From assembly GCA_903882765.1 (NCBI GenBank), contig CAIRYE010000094.1:1-5443 (forward strand): a stretch of 5,443 nucleotides of DNA. The letters run 5' to 3'. Shown piece after piece: positions 1 through 5,443 of this stretch. A program made the translations under genes and the position numbers. The stretch's first letter is position 1; each line of letters starts with the position of its first letter. The notes under the pieces were generated by a model. That model was not told the DNA's origin, searched no databases, and saw only the letters and a program-made list of their open reading frames with translations. This stretch comes from an uncultured Anaerolineae bacterium (GTDB taxonomy: Bacteria > Chloroflexota > Anaerolineae > Anaerolineales > Villigracilaceae).

Positions 1-1056
1 AGAGATGCGCGCGATAGGGATCGCCAGCCATAACAAAAGCAAGATCGCTAAGCGTTGCTCTTGCTTGCGAAACAGAATTAGCCCAAGTGCCGCCAATAAC
101 CCAAGCGCCAGCGCCGCCAAAAAGATCTCAGGGCTGCTCGAAACCAGCATGCGCAGCGGCTGCAAGGACCATTCGCCCTTACCCTGCCGCCCACCCTGGC
201 TAAAGATATACAGGAAATATAGTTTTGCCATTCCCGGGCTGTTATACAAAAGTGGCCAGGATGCCCAATACGTAAGCACCGCCGCCACACCAAGCCCCAA
301 AATGTGTTTGAACTTCTTAGCCAATGCCACCAGATCAGCAAACCCTTGCCTCGGGCTCACCAGCCACAACAGCAGCCAAGCCGCCAGCACCACCGGAATA
401 AACAACGCGTTCGCCTTTACCCCAATAGCCAGCCCAAAGAAAAACCCCGGCACCAATGCCCTGCCCCAGCTCGGCTTTTTTACCCAATTCGCGAACGATA
501 AAATGGTCAGCGCAAAAAAGATCGCCTCTGGCACATCCTTGGGGTTGAAGTGCATATCCCCCCAAAAGCGCGGAAACGTGCCCAATAGCAAAACAGAGAC
601 CAGCGCGGTAAGGCGGTCGAATAAAACAGTTACATAGTAATACTGCGTCAACAAATACATTGCCGCCAGCAGAATGGTGAACGAATGAAACGCATCCACC
701 GGGTCAGCCATATTCAATTCATAAGCGAACACCCGCATAAAGCTCGCCGAGAGCATATCCACCACCGCCGGAAACTCGTGGGCGCGGTCGCGGAAGGGTG
801 CGTACTGCTCCAACTGCAGCATCCCGGGCTGCTCTTCGGGCAGCACCGTAGCAAAGTCGAGATAGGTCGCGTCGAAGGTGGTGATGTACTGAGCATAACG
901 GTTGCCAAAAAAGAAATTCCCCAACCCCTCATCCCACGACATTCCATAATTGCTAAGCGTAAATAACCCGCTAAGCAGAAAAAGGAACGCGAAAGTGATA
1001 GCGAACAGATCGAGCTTGTTTACAATAGATCGTGAAGGGGTAGTTTGCTCTGGCAT
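1..1056 (-). CDS. GT-C-type membrane glycosyltransferase-like protein (PMT/ArnT/GT39-like), 3' end beyond window
   Basis: The minus-strand frame is open from an ATG at 1056 to the left edge: 352 codons without a stop, so the C-terminus is missing. The protein is strongly hydrophobic. Likely membrane segments lie near residues 17-36, 128-145, 150-165, 177-192, 200-213, 217-234, 252-271, 309-329 and 336-349. A large, probably extracytoplasmic loop follows the first segment and begins with GMSWDEG (D42, E43), the place where GT-C enzymes carry their catalytic acidic residue. HFNPKDVPEAIFF (169-181) and VKANALFIP (213-221) resemble conserved loops of bacterial dolichyl-phosphate-mannose-type (PMT_2/GT39) transferases. 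Such enzymes move a sugar from a polyprenyl-phosphate donor to a protein, lipid or polymer outside the membrane; donor and acceptor cannot be read here. The ATG is supported by AGGA ten bases upstream. The upstream neighbour is a tRNA gene with its own terminator, so this gene is probably transcribed separately. The reading frame is secure; the family is likely; the substrate is unknown. Confidence 0.8.
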   Translation of the reverse strand, partial: MPEQTTPSRSIVNKLDLFAITFAFLFLLSGLFTLSNYGMSWDEGLGNFFFGNRYAQYITTFDATYLDFATVLPEEQPGMLQLEQYAPFRDRAHEFPAVVDMLSASFMRVFAYELNMADPVDAFHSFTILLAAMYLLTQYYYVTVLFDRLTALVSVLLLGTFPRFWGDMHFNPKDVPEAIFFALTILSFANWVKKPSWGRALVPGFFFGLAIGVKANALFIPVVLAAWLLLWLVSPRQGFADLVALAKKFKHILGLGVAAVLTYWASWPLLYNSPGMAKLYFLYIFSQGGRQGKGEWSLQPLRMLVSSSPEIFLAALALGLLAALGLILFRKQEQRLAILLLLWLAIPIARIS

Positions 1057-1064
1057 CAGTGTGG

Positions 1065-1079
1065 TTTCCTATTAGGAAA
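1065..1079. repeat. Perfect 7-bp palindrome in the glycosyltransferase leader
   Basis: TTTCCTA and TAGGAAA are perfect reverse complements around a single central base (1072). The element lies 9-23 bases before the start codon of the membrane glycosyltransferase, and its left arm holds the AGGA (1067-1070) that would serve as Shine-Dalgarno. It could be a repressor operator or just chance in AT-rich DNA. With a one-base centre it cannot form an RNA hairpin using all seven pairs. Confidence 0.3.
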
Positions 1080-1204
1080 AATATACCATAACAAGCGGGA
1101 AGTTTGACAGGTTTTATCGTTGTGGAAGTGGATGTGGACCATAGGTAGGGAACAGGATCCTTGGCAGTCAAAGGGGCAGTGGGTAGCTGCTGCTAATAAT
1201 TTGG

Positions 1205-1240
1205 AATAAAAAACCCCTCAGAAGATCTGAAGGGTTTTTT
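1205..1240 (-). terminator. Intrinsic terminator of the tRNA-Asn gene
   Basis: On the minus strand an 8-bp stem (arms 1227-1234 and 1214-1221, one G-U pair) closes a five-base loop (1222-1226). It is followed by six T and then ATT. It begins just seven bases after the encoded CCA of the tRNA. Read on the plus strand, the same arms contain a C-A mismatch although a T-tract also follows, so the minus direction is favoured. Weak bidirectional action is possible. Confidence 0.85.
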
Positions 1241-1315
1241 TGGCTCCCAGCCGAGGATTCGAACCTCGAACCTAGCGGTTAACAGCCGCCCGCTCTGCCG
1301 TTGAGCTAGCCGGGA
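1241..1315 (-). tRNA. tRNA-Asn, anticodon GUU, CCA encoded
   Basis: The minus strand folds as a complete tRNA cloverleaf. The acceptor arms TCCCGGC (1315-1309) and GCTGGGA (1251-1245) pair with one G-U, followed by discriminator G at 1244 and an encoded CCA at 1243-1241. The D-arm has GCTC/GAGC. The anticodon stem GGCGG/CCGCT surrounds the loop CTGTTAA, with anticodon GTT at 1283-1281. The T-arm is CGAGG-TTCGAAT-CCTCG. G34-U35-U36 reads the Asn codons AAC and AAU. A consensus promoter just upstream and a terminator just downstream indicate a monocistronic tRNA gene. The encoded CCA means the end need not be added by nucleotidyltransferase. Confidence 0.97.
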
Positions 1316-1326
1316 ATGAGAACCAA

Positions 1327-1355
1327 ATTATAAGAGAATGACCCACTCATGTCAA
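1327..1355 (-). promoter_or_regulatory. Perfect consensus sigma-70-type promoter for tRNA-Asn
   Basis: On the minus strand, -35 TTGACA (1355-1350) and -10 TATAAT (1332-1327) are separated by exactly 17 bases, so all 12 consensus positions match. The -10 box ends 11 bases before the mature tRNA 5' end. Transcription would start about 4-6 bases upstream of the tRNA, leaving a very short 5' leader for RNase P to remove. This fits strong constitutive expression of a stable RNA. Confidence 0.9.
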
Positions 1356-1424
1356 GATTTTTGCTACAGCAGATTTGCATGACATCAAGGACGTTCCGCC
1401 AATCACGATCCTTGCCCTTCCAAC

Positions 1425-1467
1425 CTAACCCCAGCATGGCCGTGGTATGAGAAGCTCGAAGGGTTAG
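1425..1467. repeat. Weak inverted repeat in the cdsA-tRNA intergenic gap
   Basis: CTAACCC (1425-1431) and GGGTTAG (1461-1467) are perfect 7-bp inverted arms separated by 29 bases. They lie between the cdsA terminator and the tRNA promoter, in a stretch (1356-1497) where I see no gene, no small open frame with a good ribosome binding site and no T-tract. Significance is doubtful; the long loop makes a stable hairpin unlikely. Confidence 0.2.
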
Positions 1468-1497
1468 CGCACAGCTTAGCTCTTCAAACGATCGAGG

Positions 1498-1531
1498 AAT
1501 AAAAAAAAGCAGCTCATCATCTGAGCTGCTT
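1498..1531 (-). terminator. Intrinsic terminator of the frr-uppS-cdsA operon
   Basis: On the minus strand a perfect 10-bp stem (1531-1522 with 1516-1507, core AGCAGCTCA/TGAGCTGCT) closes a five-base loop. It is followed directly by seven more T and then ATT. It starts 20 bases after the cdsA stop codon and has the classic form of a Rho-independent terminator, ending the operon before the tRNA promoter. Confidence 0.92.
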
Positions 1532-1551
1532 CAACCTTCCAAAAGTTGTAC

Positions 1552-2358
1552 CTACAGCAAAAAACCGCTGATGATCATAAAACCAAGTACGCCGCCCCAG
1601 ATCCAGCTATCAATGCGGTCGAACGCGCCGCCGTGGCCCGGAATGAGCCCGCCTGAATCTTTAAAACCGGCCATGCGCTTGATCATGCTCACACCAAGGT
1701 CACCCAATGGGGTGAGCACACCAATGGCTAACCCAAGCAAAGCGCCTTGCCAGATCTCTAACTGCAGCGGGCCCCACTTCGTAAAGGCAAATGCCAAGTA
1801 CCCGCCAACCAACATCGAAGAAAACACGCCGGCATAAAAGCCTTCCCAGCTCTTTTTGGGGCTAAGGCGAGGGCTCATTTTGTGCTTGCCATACGCCGAG
1901 CCGATCATATAAGCGCCGGTATCGTTCAGCCAAACACACATCAACACCACCATCAACCACCAGCCGCCATTAGGCAAATTACGCAAGGTGATCAGGTAAG
2001 ACCCCACCCATCCAAGATACACAACATTGCTCACACTCACGCTAAAATCGAGGGCGCTTTTCTCACGGCCAAGCTCATACTGATAAAGATGATAGGCCAT
2101 TAGCACTAAGATAGATAGGGTAAAGACAGTATCAGCCCATTGCGGGGCAAAGGAGCGGGTAAGGATGACCAACAGCACCGAGGAAAGCACGATGACCCGT
2201 GAGGAAAGCACATCTACCGCTTTCATCATTTCAAGGTACTCTTTACTAGCTGAGATGATCAAAAAGCCGATAAAAAGAAAGTAGGGAATGCCGCCAATGA
2301 GTAAAAGTGGAAAACCTACCGCAAACATGACCAGCGAGGTGATGGTTCGTTTAATCAT
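1552..2358 (-). CDS. cdsA: Phosphatidate cytidylyltransferase (CDP-diglyceride synthase)
   Basis: This integral membrane enzyme makes CDP-diacylglycerol from phosphatidic acid and CTP, the branch point of bacterial phospholipid synthesis. The 268-residue protein has the usual family length (about 265-285) and is hydrophobic throughout, with about eight membrane segments. The C-terminal family signature is clear at 224-250: SMIKR (224-228), KD (233-234), PGHGG (240-244) and DRID (247-250). It departs from the consensus only at Ala245, where a larger aliphatic residue is usual. A second conserved block runs from WLNDTGAY (143-150) to KKSWEG (168-173), and D220 lies in the conserved TPLGD. The ATG at 2358 overlaps the uppS stop by eight bases. 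No strong Shine-Dalgarno is visible, so translational coupling to uppS is likely. Upstream in-frame starts as far as 2478 would place a non-hydrophobic tail inside uppS and are not favoured. It is the last gene of the operon. Confidence 0.95.
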   Translation of the reverse strand: MIKRTITSLVMFAVGFPLLLIGGIPYFLFIGFLIISASKEYLEMMKAVDVLSSRVIVLSSVLLVILTRSFAPQWADTVFTLSILVLMAYHLYQYELGREKSALDFSVSVSNVVYLGWVGSYLITLRNLPNGGWWLMVVLMCVWLNDTGAYMIGSAYGKHKMSPRLSPKKSWEGFYAGVFSSMLVGGYLAFAFTKWGPLQLEIWQGALLGLAIGVLTPLGDLGVSMIKRMAGFKDSGGLIPGHGGAFDRIDSWIWGGVLGFMIISGFLL

Positions 2359-3097
2359 TAACACCCGTGTATTCTGAACTTTCCACCTTGCCAAAACGGC
2401 GGTCTCGCTGGGCATATTCATCCAGCGCTTTTTTAAATTCTTCTCTGCCAAAATCTGGCCAGTAGGTTTCGGTAACATACCACTCGCTATACGCCGCCTG
2501 CCAAATAAGGAAGTTGCTAATGCGCAGCTCCCCGCTGGTGCGAATGATCAGATCGGGGTCAGGTGAGCCGGCAGTATAGAGGTATTCGCTCATCAACTCG
2601 TGCGTCACCGCGTCAGCGGTGATATGATCGCCAAGCATCTTTTTTACGGCATGGATGATCTCATCACGCCCGCCATAGTTGAATGCCACATTGAGAATGA
2701 GTGTGGAGTTTTCTTTGGTTTGCTCAACCGCGTTCAGAACTTTGCGCTGAACACTGCCAGCCAGTTGATCTAAACAGCCTAAATGGCGAATTTGCACCCC
2801 TTGTTCCTTTAGCTCGCTCAGTTCCCGCTCGATCACATCCTCAAGAATGCGCATCAAACCATCCACCTCTTCCTTGGGTCTGCCCCAATTTTCGGTGGAA
2901 AAGGCATAGATAGTGAGGTACTTTACGCCAAATTCAACGCAGGCTTTGATGATCTTGCGCAGGTTATCCGTTCCGGCTTTGTGGCCGGCTAGCCGGGGCA
3001 GCCCACGGCGTTTCGCCCAACGGCCATTGCCATCCATAATGATGGCAACGTGTTGGGGATATTTTTCGCTGTTGGGGGGTTGCCCGTTTTCGCTCAT
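2351..3097 (-). CDS. uppS: Undecaprenyl diphosphate synthase (cis-prenyltransferase)
   Basis: This soluble enzyme condenses isopentenyl diphosphate units in cis onto farnesyl diphosphate. The product is the undecaprenyl carrier used for peptidoglycan and surface glycan export. With the chosen ATG the protein has 248 residues, normal for the family. Diagnostic motifs: HVAIIMDGNGRW with catalytic Asp22 and Arg26; H39; FSTENW (66-71); NYGGR (140-144); RTSGELRISNF (186-196), whose two arginines bind the IPP diphosphate; and AYSEWY with Glu205 for magnesium, followed by WPDF (213-216). All expected catalytic residues are present. The start is ambiguous. ATG 3097 has AGGA four bases upstream and lies 14 bases after the frr stop. 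An in-frame TTG at 3115 overlaps the frr stop (TTGA) and would add six residues. I prefer the ATG. The gene sits between frr and cdsA, the classical arrangement. Confidence 0.95.
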   Translation of the reverse strand: MSENGQPPNSEKYPQHVAIIMDGNGRWAKRRGLPRLAGHKAGTDNLRKIIKACVEFGVKYLTIYAFSTENWGRPKEEVDGLMRILEDVIERELSELKEQGVQIRHLGCLDQLAGSVQRKVLNAVEQTKENSTLILNVAFNYGGRDEIIHAVKKMLGDHITADAVTHELMSEYLYTAGSPDPDLIIRTSGELRISNFLIWQAAYSEWYVTETYWPDFGREEFKKALDEYAQRDRRFGKVESSEYTGVND

Positions 3098-3111
3098 AGG
3101 GTCCTGGAAGA

Positions 3112-3669
3112 TCAAACTTCCATGATCTCCACTTCTTTGTTATGTGTCACCTTATCCAGCTCGGCCATCATCTTATCGGTCATCTTCTGGATCTCATCCT
3201 CGCCGCGTTTGCGGTCATCTTCGGTAATGAGCTTCTCGTTCTCGTAATCCTTCACCTCTTTGATGGAGTCGCGCCGAATGTTGCGCAATGCAACCCGGGC
3301 TTCTTCCACACGGTGATGAACGCGCTTGACCAATTCCTTACGGCGTTCTTCATTGAGGGGCGGCAAATTTAGCCGGATGACCTGACCATCGTTATTGGGG
3401 TTTAGCCCAAGATCAGATGCCAAAATGGCCTTTTCAATGCCCTTCAAGGCGTTCTTATCAAATGGTTTGATCATGAGAGTACGCGCTTCAGGCACACTGA
3501 TGGTGGCCAGCTGCATCATGGGGGTGGGTTCGCCATAATAGTCCACGTGTAATTTCTCTACGAGAGCAGGGTTCGCCCGTCCGGTCCTGATAGACATCAG
3601 GTCTTCGTGGAGGGAGTGGATGGATTTTTGCATATGTGTTTCTACGTTTTTTAAGAGTTCTTTGATCAC
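3112..3669 (-). CDS. frr: Ribosome recycling factor
   Basis: RRF works with EF-G in the cytoplasm to split the post-termination ribosome so its subunits can be reused. The 185-residue length is exactly that typical of the family. Residues 1-30 and about 106-185 form the long three-helix domain I. Residues 31-105 form the beta-rich domain II, containing YYGEPTPMMQLA (44-55) and the conserved P-F-D (69-71). The signature IRTGRANP lies at 27-34, and ALRNIRRD (127-134) carries the conserved Arg129 and Arg132 at the same numbering as in E. coli. Translation starts at GTG 3669, supported by a perfect AGGAGG with five-base spacing. It is the first gene of the operon; pyrH, often directly upstream in other bacteria, is absent here. 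The stop TGA lies 14 bases before the preferred uppS start. Confidence 0.97.
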   Translation of the reverse strand: MIKELLKNVETHMQKSIHSLHEDLMSIRTGRANPALVEKLHVDYYGEPTPMMQLATISVPEARTLMIKPFDKNALKGIEKAILASDLGLNPNNDGQVIRLNLPPLNEERRKELVKRVHHRVEEARVALRNIRRDSIKEVKDYENEKLITEDDRKRGEDEIQKMTDKMMAELDKVTHNKEVEIMEV

Positions 3670-3674
3670 AGGTG

Positions 3675-3680
3675 CCTCCT
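3675..3680 (-). promoter_or_regulatory. Strong Shine-Dalgarno of frr
   Basis: AGGAGG on the minus strand (CCTCCT on the plus) lies five bases before the GTG at 3669. It decides in favour of this GTG rather than the internal ATG at codon 13, and it is the strongest ribosome binding site in the window. Confidence 0.9.
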
Positions 3681-3706
3681 GAGGTGTTGTTTATGTTATC
3701 TGCTTA

Positions 3707-3712
3707 AGTATA
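3707..3712 (-). promoter_or_regulatory. Possible -10 box of the frr-uppS-cdsA operon
   Basis: TATACT on the minus strand lies in AT-rich DNA and would give a leader of roughly 30 bases ahead of the frr GTG. A promoter is needed somewhere between the strong terminator at 3842-3869 and frr. No convincing -35 hexamer is seen at 16-18 bases: the spacer includes a run of eight T and the hexamer position reads about AAGCCT. The call is therefore weak. Confidence 0.35.
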
Positions 3713-3835
3713 CCCAATATTTAAAAAAAAGGCTTTAAAGAAGGGAAGGCCATCCGTCGAAGTGTCGATGAAATTGATCAGTTCTTACGATAGGCAGACT
3801 TATTTTGATCCAGAGCCGCGAATAGAATGGAATCA

Positions 3836-3869
3836 TAAAATCACCCCCCGCGGCTGACCGCGGGGGGTG
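3836..3869 (-). terminator. Very GC-rich intrinsic terminator after the surface-protein gene
   Basis: The arms CACCCCCCGCGG and CCGCGGGGGGTG (3842-3853 and 3858-3869) form a perfect 12-bp, almost all G-C stem with a four-base loop. On the minus strand it is followed by ATTTTAT, a short T-run. It begins 41 bases after the surface-protein stop. The plus-strand side has no T-tract, so it should act in the minus direction and separate that gene from frr. A weaker mismatched hairpin followed by eight T (about 3723-3751) might act as a second stop. Confidence 0.85.
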
Positions 3870-3909
3870 GTAGAAGCATTGTTTCAAGAGGACGCGCGTC
3901 ACCACTTTC

Positions 3910-5443
3910 TTACGGTATGTAAACCCTAACATTATCGATGGAAACGTTCCCTCCGCAATTTTTGCCGGCCAAAGAGCCAAAACCGATCCCACCTGATGAG
4001 ATATGATCCACAGGATCGAGGATGCCCAACATAAACAGATCCACCTTAGGAACAACCCGATAAACTTGTGTTTCCTGCCCAATATGTACGACCTTAAAGG
4101 TGTACCACGTTCCAGTTACAAATTTAAAGGTGTATGCGGCGAATGGGTCTTGGGTAGCTCCATATAATGCTATAGTGGCTTTTGAGGCATTTCCGGGTTC
4201 TAAACGCAAGGTGAGTGCATCACCTGCCGCGTCTTTTAGGAGCAGTTCAGTGGATGTGAGGTAATTATTGGTCTTGTAGTCGAAGTAGACAACATAATCA
4301 GCCCAAGTATCATCTCCAGTGCTGATCTCAATGCTATCGCCTAAACAAGCTGTGTCTGTTTTTAGTTTTCCATTCCCAATTTTCCAAGCATTGGCGGGTT
4401 GCGACCACTTTTCTAACGTGTTTCCATTAAAGTTATCGTCGAACAATACCGTCAAACTCGGAATCCCACTCACTAAACCAGCGATCATCGTCGGCGTAGG
4501 GGTAACCGTCTGTATGGAAGTAGGCGAAGGCGTGCTGGTACGGGTTGCCTTGGCAGTAGCCGTTGGAGTACGCGTTTTACTCGGCGCGGGTGTTCTAGTT
4601 GGGGTTCTTGTTTTGGATGGAATTTTGGAAGGTGTTTGAGAGATCACCGCGGTGTTGGTGGGGGTGCGAGAAGCTGTTGGTGTTAACGTTACGGTAGGCG
4701 TGGCAGTTGGATACGGTTGTAGAACAAAACCAATCGAATCGTTCTCGCCCAAGTTGATCGCCAACCCGTTTGCGTCCCAAATGGAAGCCGCGCCGCATGC
4801 GTAAAGCTGGTAACTGCCATAAGCCAGTCCTGTTGGAAATTGTGCTACGGGAATTGTCACCTGATCGGTTTGCAAGGCAGTTCCAGCCTTGATGACGTCA
4901 ATAGGATAAAACACGTCATCCCCACTAGCGGATTTGCTGCTGGCACAGACAGAAGCCGAGCTGGCACTGGTCTCGAAAACGCCATTCGCTCCAGCATGTA
5001 CGAGCATCCAATTATCAGGGTTGGTCGCTGAATGAGCGCTATTGTCGCTAAGGACATTGTCGGTGAAGTGGACCTCAAGCGAGCTTGGCGGTACCCCAAC
5101 GAAGAGGTCACCATCCGCCAGCCCACTACTAGGTTCACCATCGATAGATACCAATGATTTGGCTTTTGTCCCAATAAAATCAATGGATGGTACGTTTACA
5201 AAGGCTACCAAAGCGGAGCTAGGAACGGATACTTGTATTGGATCAAAGGTCCATCCCACTTTTTCAGCAAATACTAGATACTCGGAGGATGGCAAGGATA
5301 ACTCGGAAAAAGTATATCTTCCATCCTGTCCGGTTACCGTCTTCTGTCTTGAACCTGTTCTAACCTCAACTCCATCAATGGGATTCGCATTTTCATCGAC
5401 CACTCTGCCATTAATTGAATAGACCGAACAAGTATTATCATTG
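3910..5443 (-). CDS. Modular secreted or surface protein with Thr/Pro-rich linker and ConA-like C-terminal domain, 5' end beyond window
   Basis: The frame is open from the right edge to TAA at 3910-3912, giving 510 residues with no start in view; an internal GTG at 5403 is not a credible start because the upstream codons continue the same domain. Residues about 8-92 form a carboxypeptidase-regulatory-like beta-sandwich (INGRVVDENANPIDGVEV, then GQDGRYTF). Residues about 95-243 look like an Ig-like/SbsA-type module (SLEVHFTDNV, then NPDNW). Residues 245-318 are a Thr/Pro/Ser linker with nine Lys/Arg and no acidic residue. Residues about 326-510 resemble a concanavalin-A-like (LamG or DUF1080-type) domain, from LFDDNFNG to GGIGFGSLAG and VSIDNVRVYIP. 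The Ig-like part and the ConA-like part each contain exactly two cysteines (166/216 and 366/496), which would suit disulfides outside the cytoplasm. No sortase motif, membrane anchor or S-layer repeat is seen at the C-terminus. It may bind glycans or serve in adhesion; no enzymatic residue pattern was recognised. A strong terminator follows. Confidence 0.85.
   Translation of the reverse strand, partial: NDNTCSVYSINGRVVDENANPIDGVEVRTGSRQKTVTGQDGRYTFSELSLPSSEYLVFAEKVGWTFDPIQVSVPSSALVAFVNVPSIDFIGTKAKSLVSIDGEPSSGLADGDLFVGVPPSSLEVHFTDNVLSDNSAHSATNPDNWMLVHAGANGVFETSASSASVCASSKSASGDDVFYPIDVIKAGTALQTDQVTIPVAQFPTGLAYGSYQLYACGAASIWDANGLAINLGENDSIGFVLQPYPTATPTVTLTPTASRTPTNTAVISQTPSKIPSKTRTPTRTPAPSKTRTPTATAKATRTSTPSPTSIQTVTPTPTMIAGLVSGIPSLTVLFDDNFNGNTLEKWSQPANAWKIGNGKLKTDTACLGDSIEISTGDDTWADYVVYFDYKTNNYLTSTELLLKDAAGDALTLRLEPGNASKATIALYGATQDPFAAYTFKFVTGTWYTFKVVHIGQETQVYRVVPKVDLFMLGILDPVDHISSGGIGFGSLAGKNCGGNVSIDNVRVYIP
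4489..4716 (-). repeat. Low-complexity stretch coding for a Thr/Pro/Ser linker
   Basis: This 228-base segment encodes about 76 residues built from TPT, TRTP, TATA and SKTRTPT units; SKTRTPT appears twice. Threonine and proline dominate, with nine basic and no acidic residues. Codons for Thr and Pro vary (ACN and CCN mixed), so the repetition is at the protein level rather than a recent exact DNA tandem expansion. Such linkers separate folded domains of exported proteins and are possible O-glycosylation sites. Confidence 0.8.

Noticed and set aside
5..637. Open frame of 210 codons on the plus strand
   Set aside because: It lies antisense to the membrane glycosyltransferase frame, which is open for 352 codons and shows clear GT-C motifs and membrane segments. 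The plus-strand translation is low in recognisable structure and rich in Ser, Pro, Lys and Asn as expected of a shadow.
1104..1132. TTGACA on the plus strand as a promoter
   Set aside because: No -10-like hexamer is found at 16-18 bases, and no plus-strand gene follows.
971..1171. Minus-strand frame of 66 codons starting upstream of the glycosyltransferase
   Set aside because: It overlaps the start of the glycosyltransferase in another frame, has no recognisable motif and no clear ribosome binding site.
2359..2478. N-terminal extension of cdsA by 40 codons
   Set aside because: It would lie wholly inside uppS and gives a non-hydrophobic tail foreign to the family. ATG 2358 gives the normal CdsA length and N-terminus.
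3854..3857. Bidirectional terminator or CRISPR-like repeat at the GC hairpin
   Set aside because: There is only a single copy, no spacers, and a T-run on the minus-strand side only.
3735..4082. Minus-strand frame of 115 codons at the end of the surface-protein gene
   Set aside because: It runs through the GC-rich terminator and out of frame with the conserved ConA-like domain, so it is a shadow frame.
4319..4639. Plus-strand frame of 106 codons with Val/Gly repeats
   Set aside because: The Gly/Val-rich repeats are the antisense reading of the Thr/Pro linker codons, not an independent gene.

Overview
The window is a stretch of bacterial chromosome in which every supported gene lies on the minus strand. 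The likely source is a member of the Chloroflexota, probably Anaerolineae. This rests mainly on the Thr-Pro-rich linker of the large surface protein, a style common in that group, plus moderate GC and the mix of genes; it is an inference from style, not a phylogenetic result.

In the order of transcription (high to low coordinates) the layout is as follows. (1) 3910-5443: the C-terminal 510 residues of a modular, probably secreted or surface protein whose start lies beyond the right edge. It has a carboxypeptidase-regulatory-like beta-sandwich, an Ig-like/SbsA-like module, a 76-residue basic Thr/Pro/Ser linker and a C-terminal concanavalin-A-like (LamG/DUF1080-type) domain. It is followed by a very strong GC hairpin terminator at 3842-3869. 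(2) 1552-3669: a compact three-gene operon, frr (ribosome recycling factor), uppS (undecaprenyl diphosphate synthase) and cdsA (CDP-diglyceride synthase), with tiny gaps or overlaps and a good terminator at 1498-1531. (3) 1241-1315: a stand-alone tRNA-Asn(GUU) gene with encoded CCA. A perfect consensus sigma-70-type promoter (TTGACA, 17 bp, TATAAT) drives it and its own intrinsic terminator follows. (4) 1-1056: the N-terminal 352 residues of a polytopic GT-C-fold glycosyltransferase-like membrane protein that runs off the left edge.

The operon is a shortened form of the widespread pyrH-frr-(dxr)-uppS-cdsA cluster. It combines translation recycling with the polyprenyl carrier lipid for cell-wall/glycan export (UppS) and the central phospholipid precursor CDP-diacylglycerol (CdsA). 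Polyprenyl-phosphate sugars are the usual donors of GT-C enzymes, so the membrane glycosyltransferase could draw on the lipid made by UppS, but nothing in the sequence links them directly.

No intergenic gap exceeds 300 bases. No mobile element, CRISPR array, riboswitch or phage gene was seen. Most of the window is conserved housekeeping content, and I do not see clear evidence of a previously undescribed system. The least ordinary parts are the modular surface protein and the membrane glycosyltransferase, both truncated by the window.
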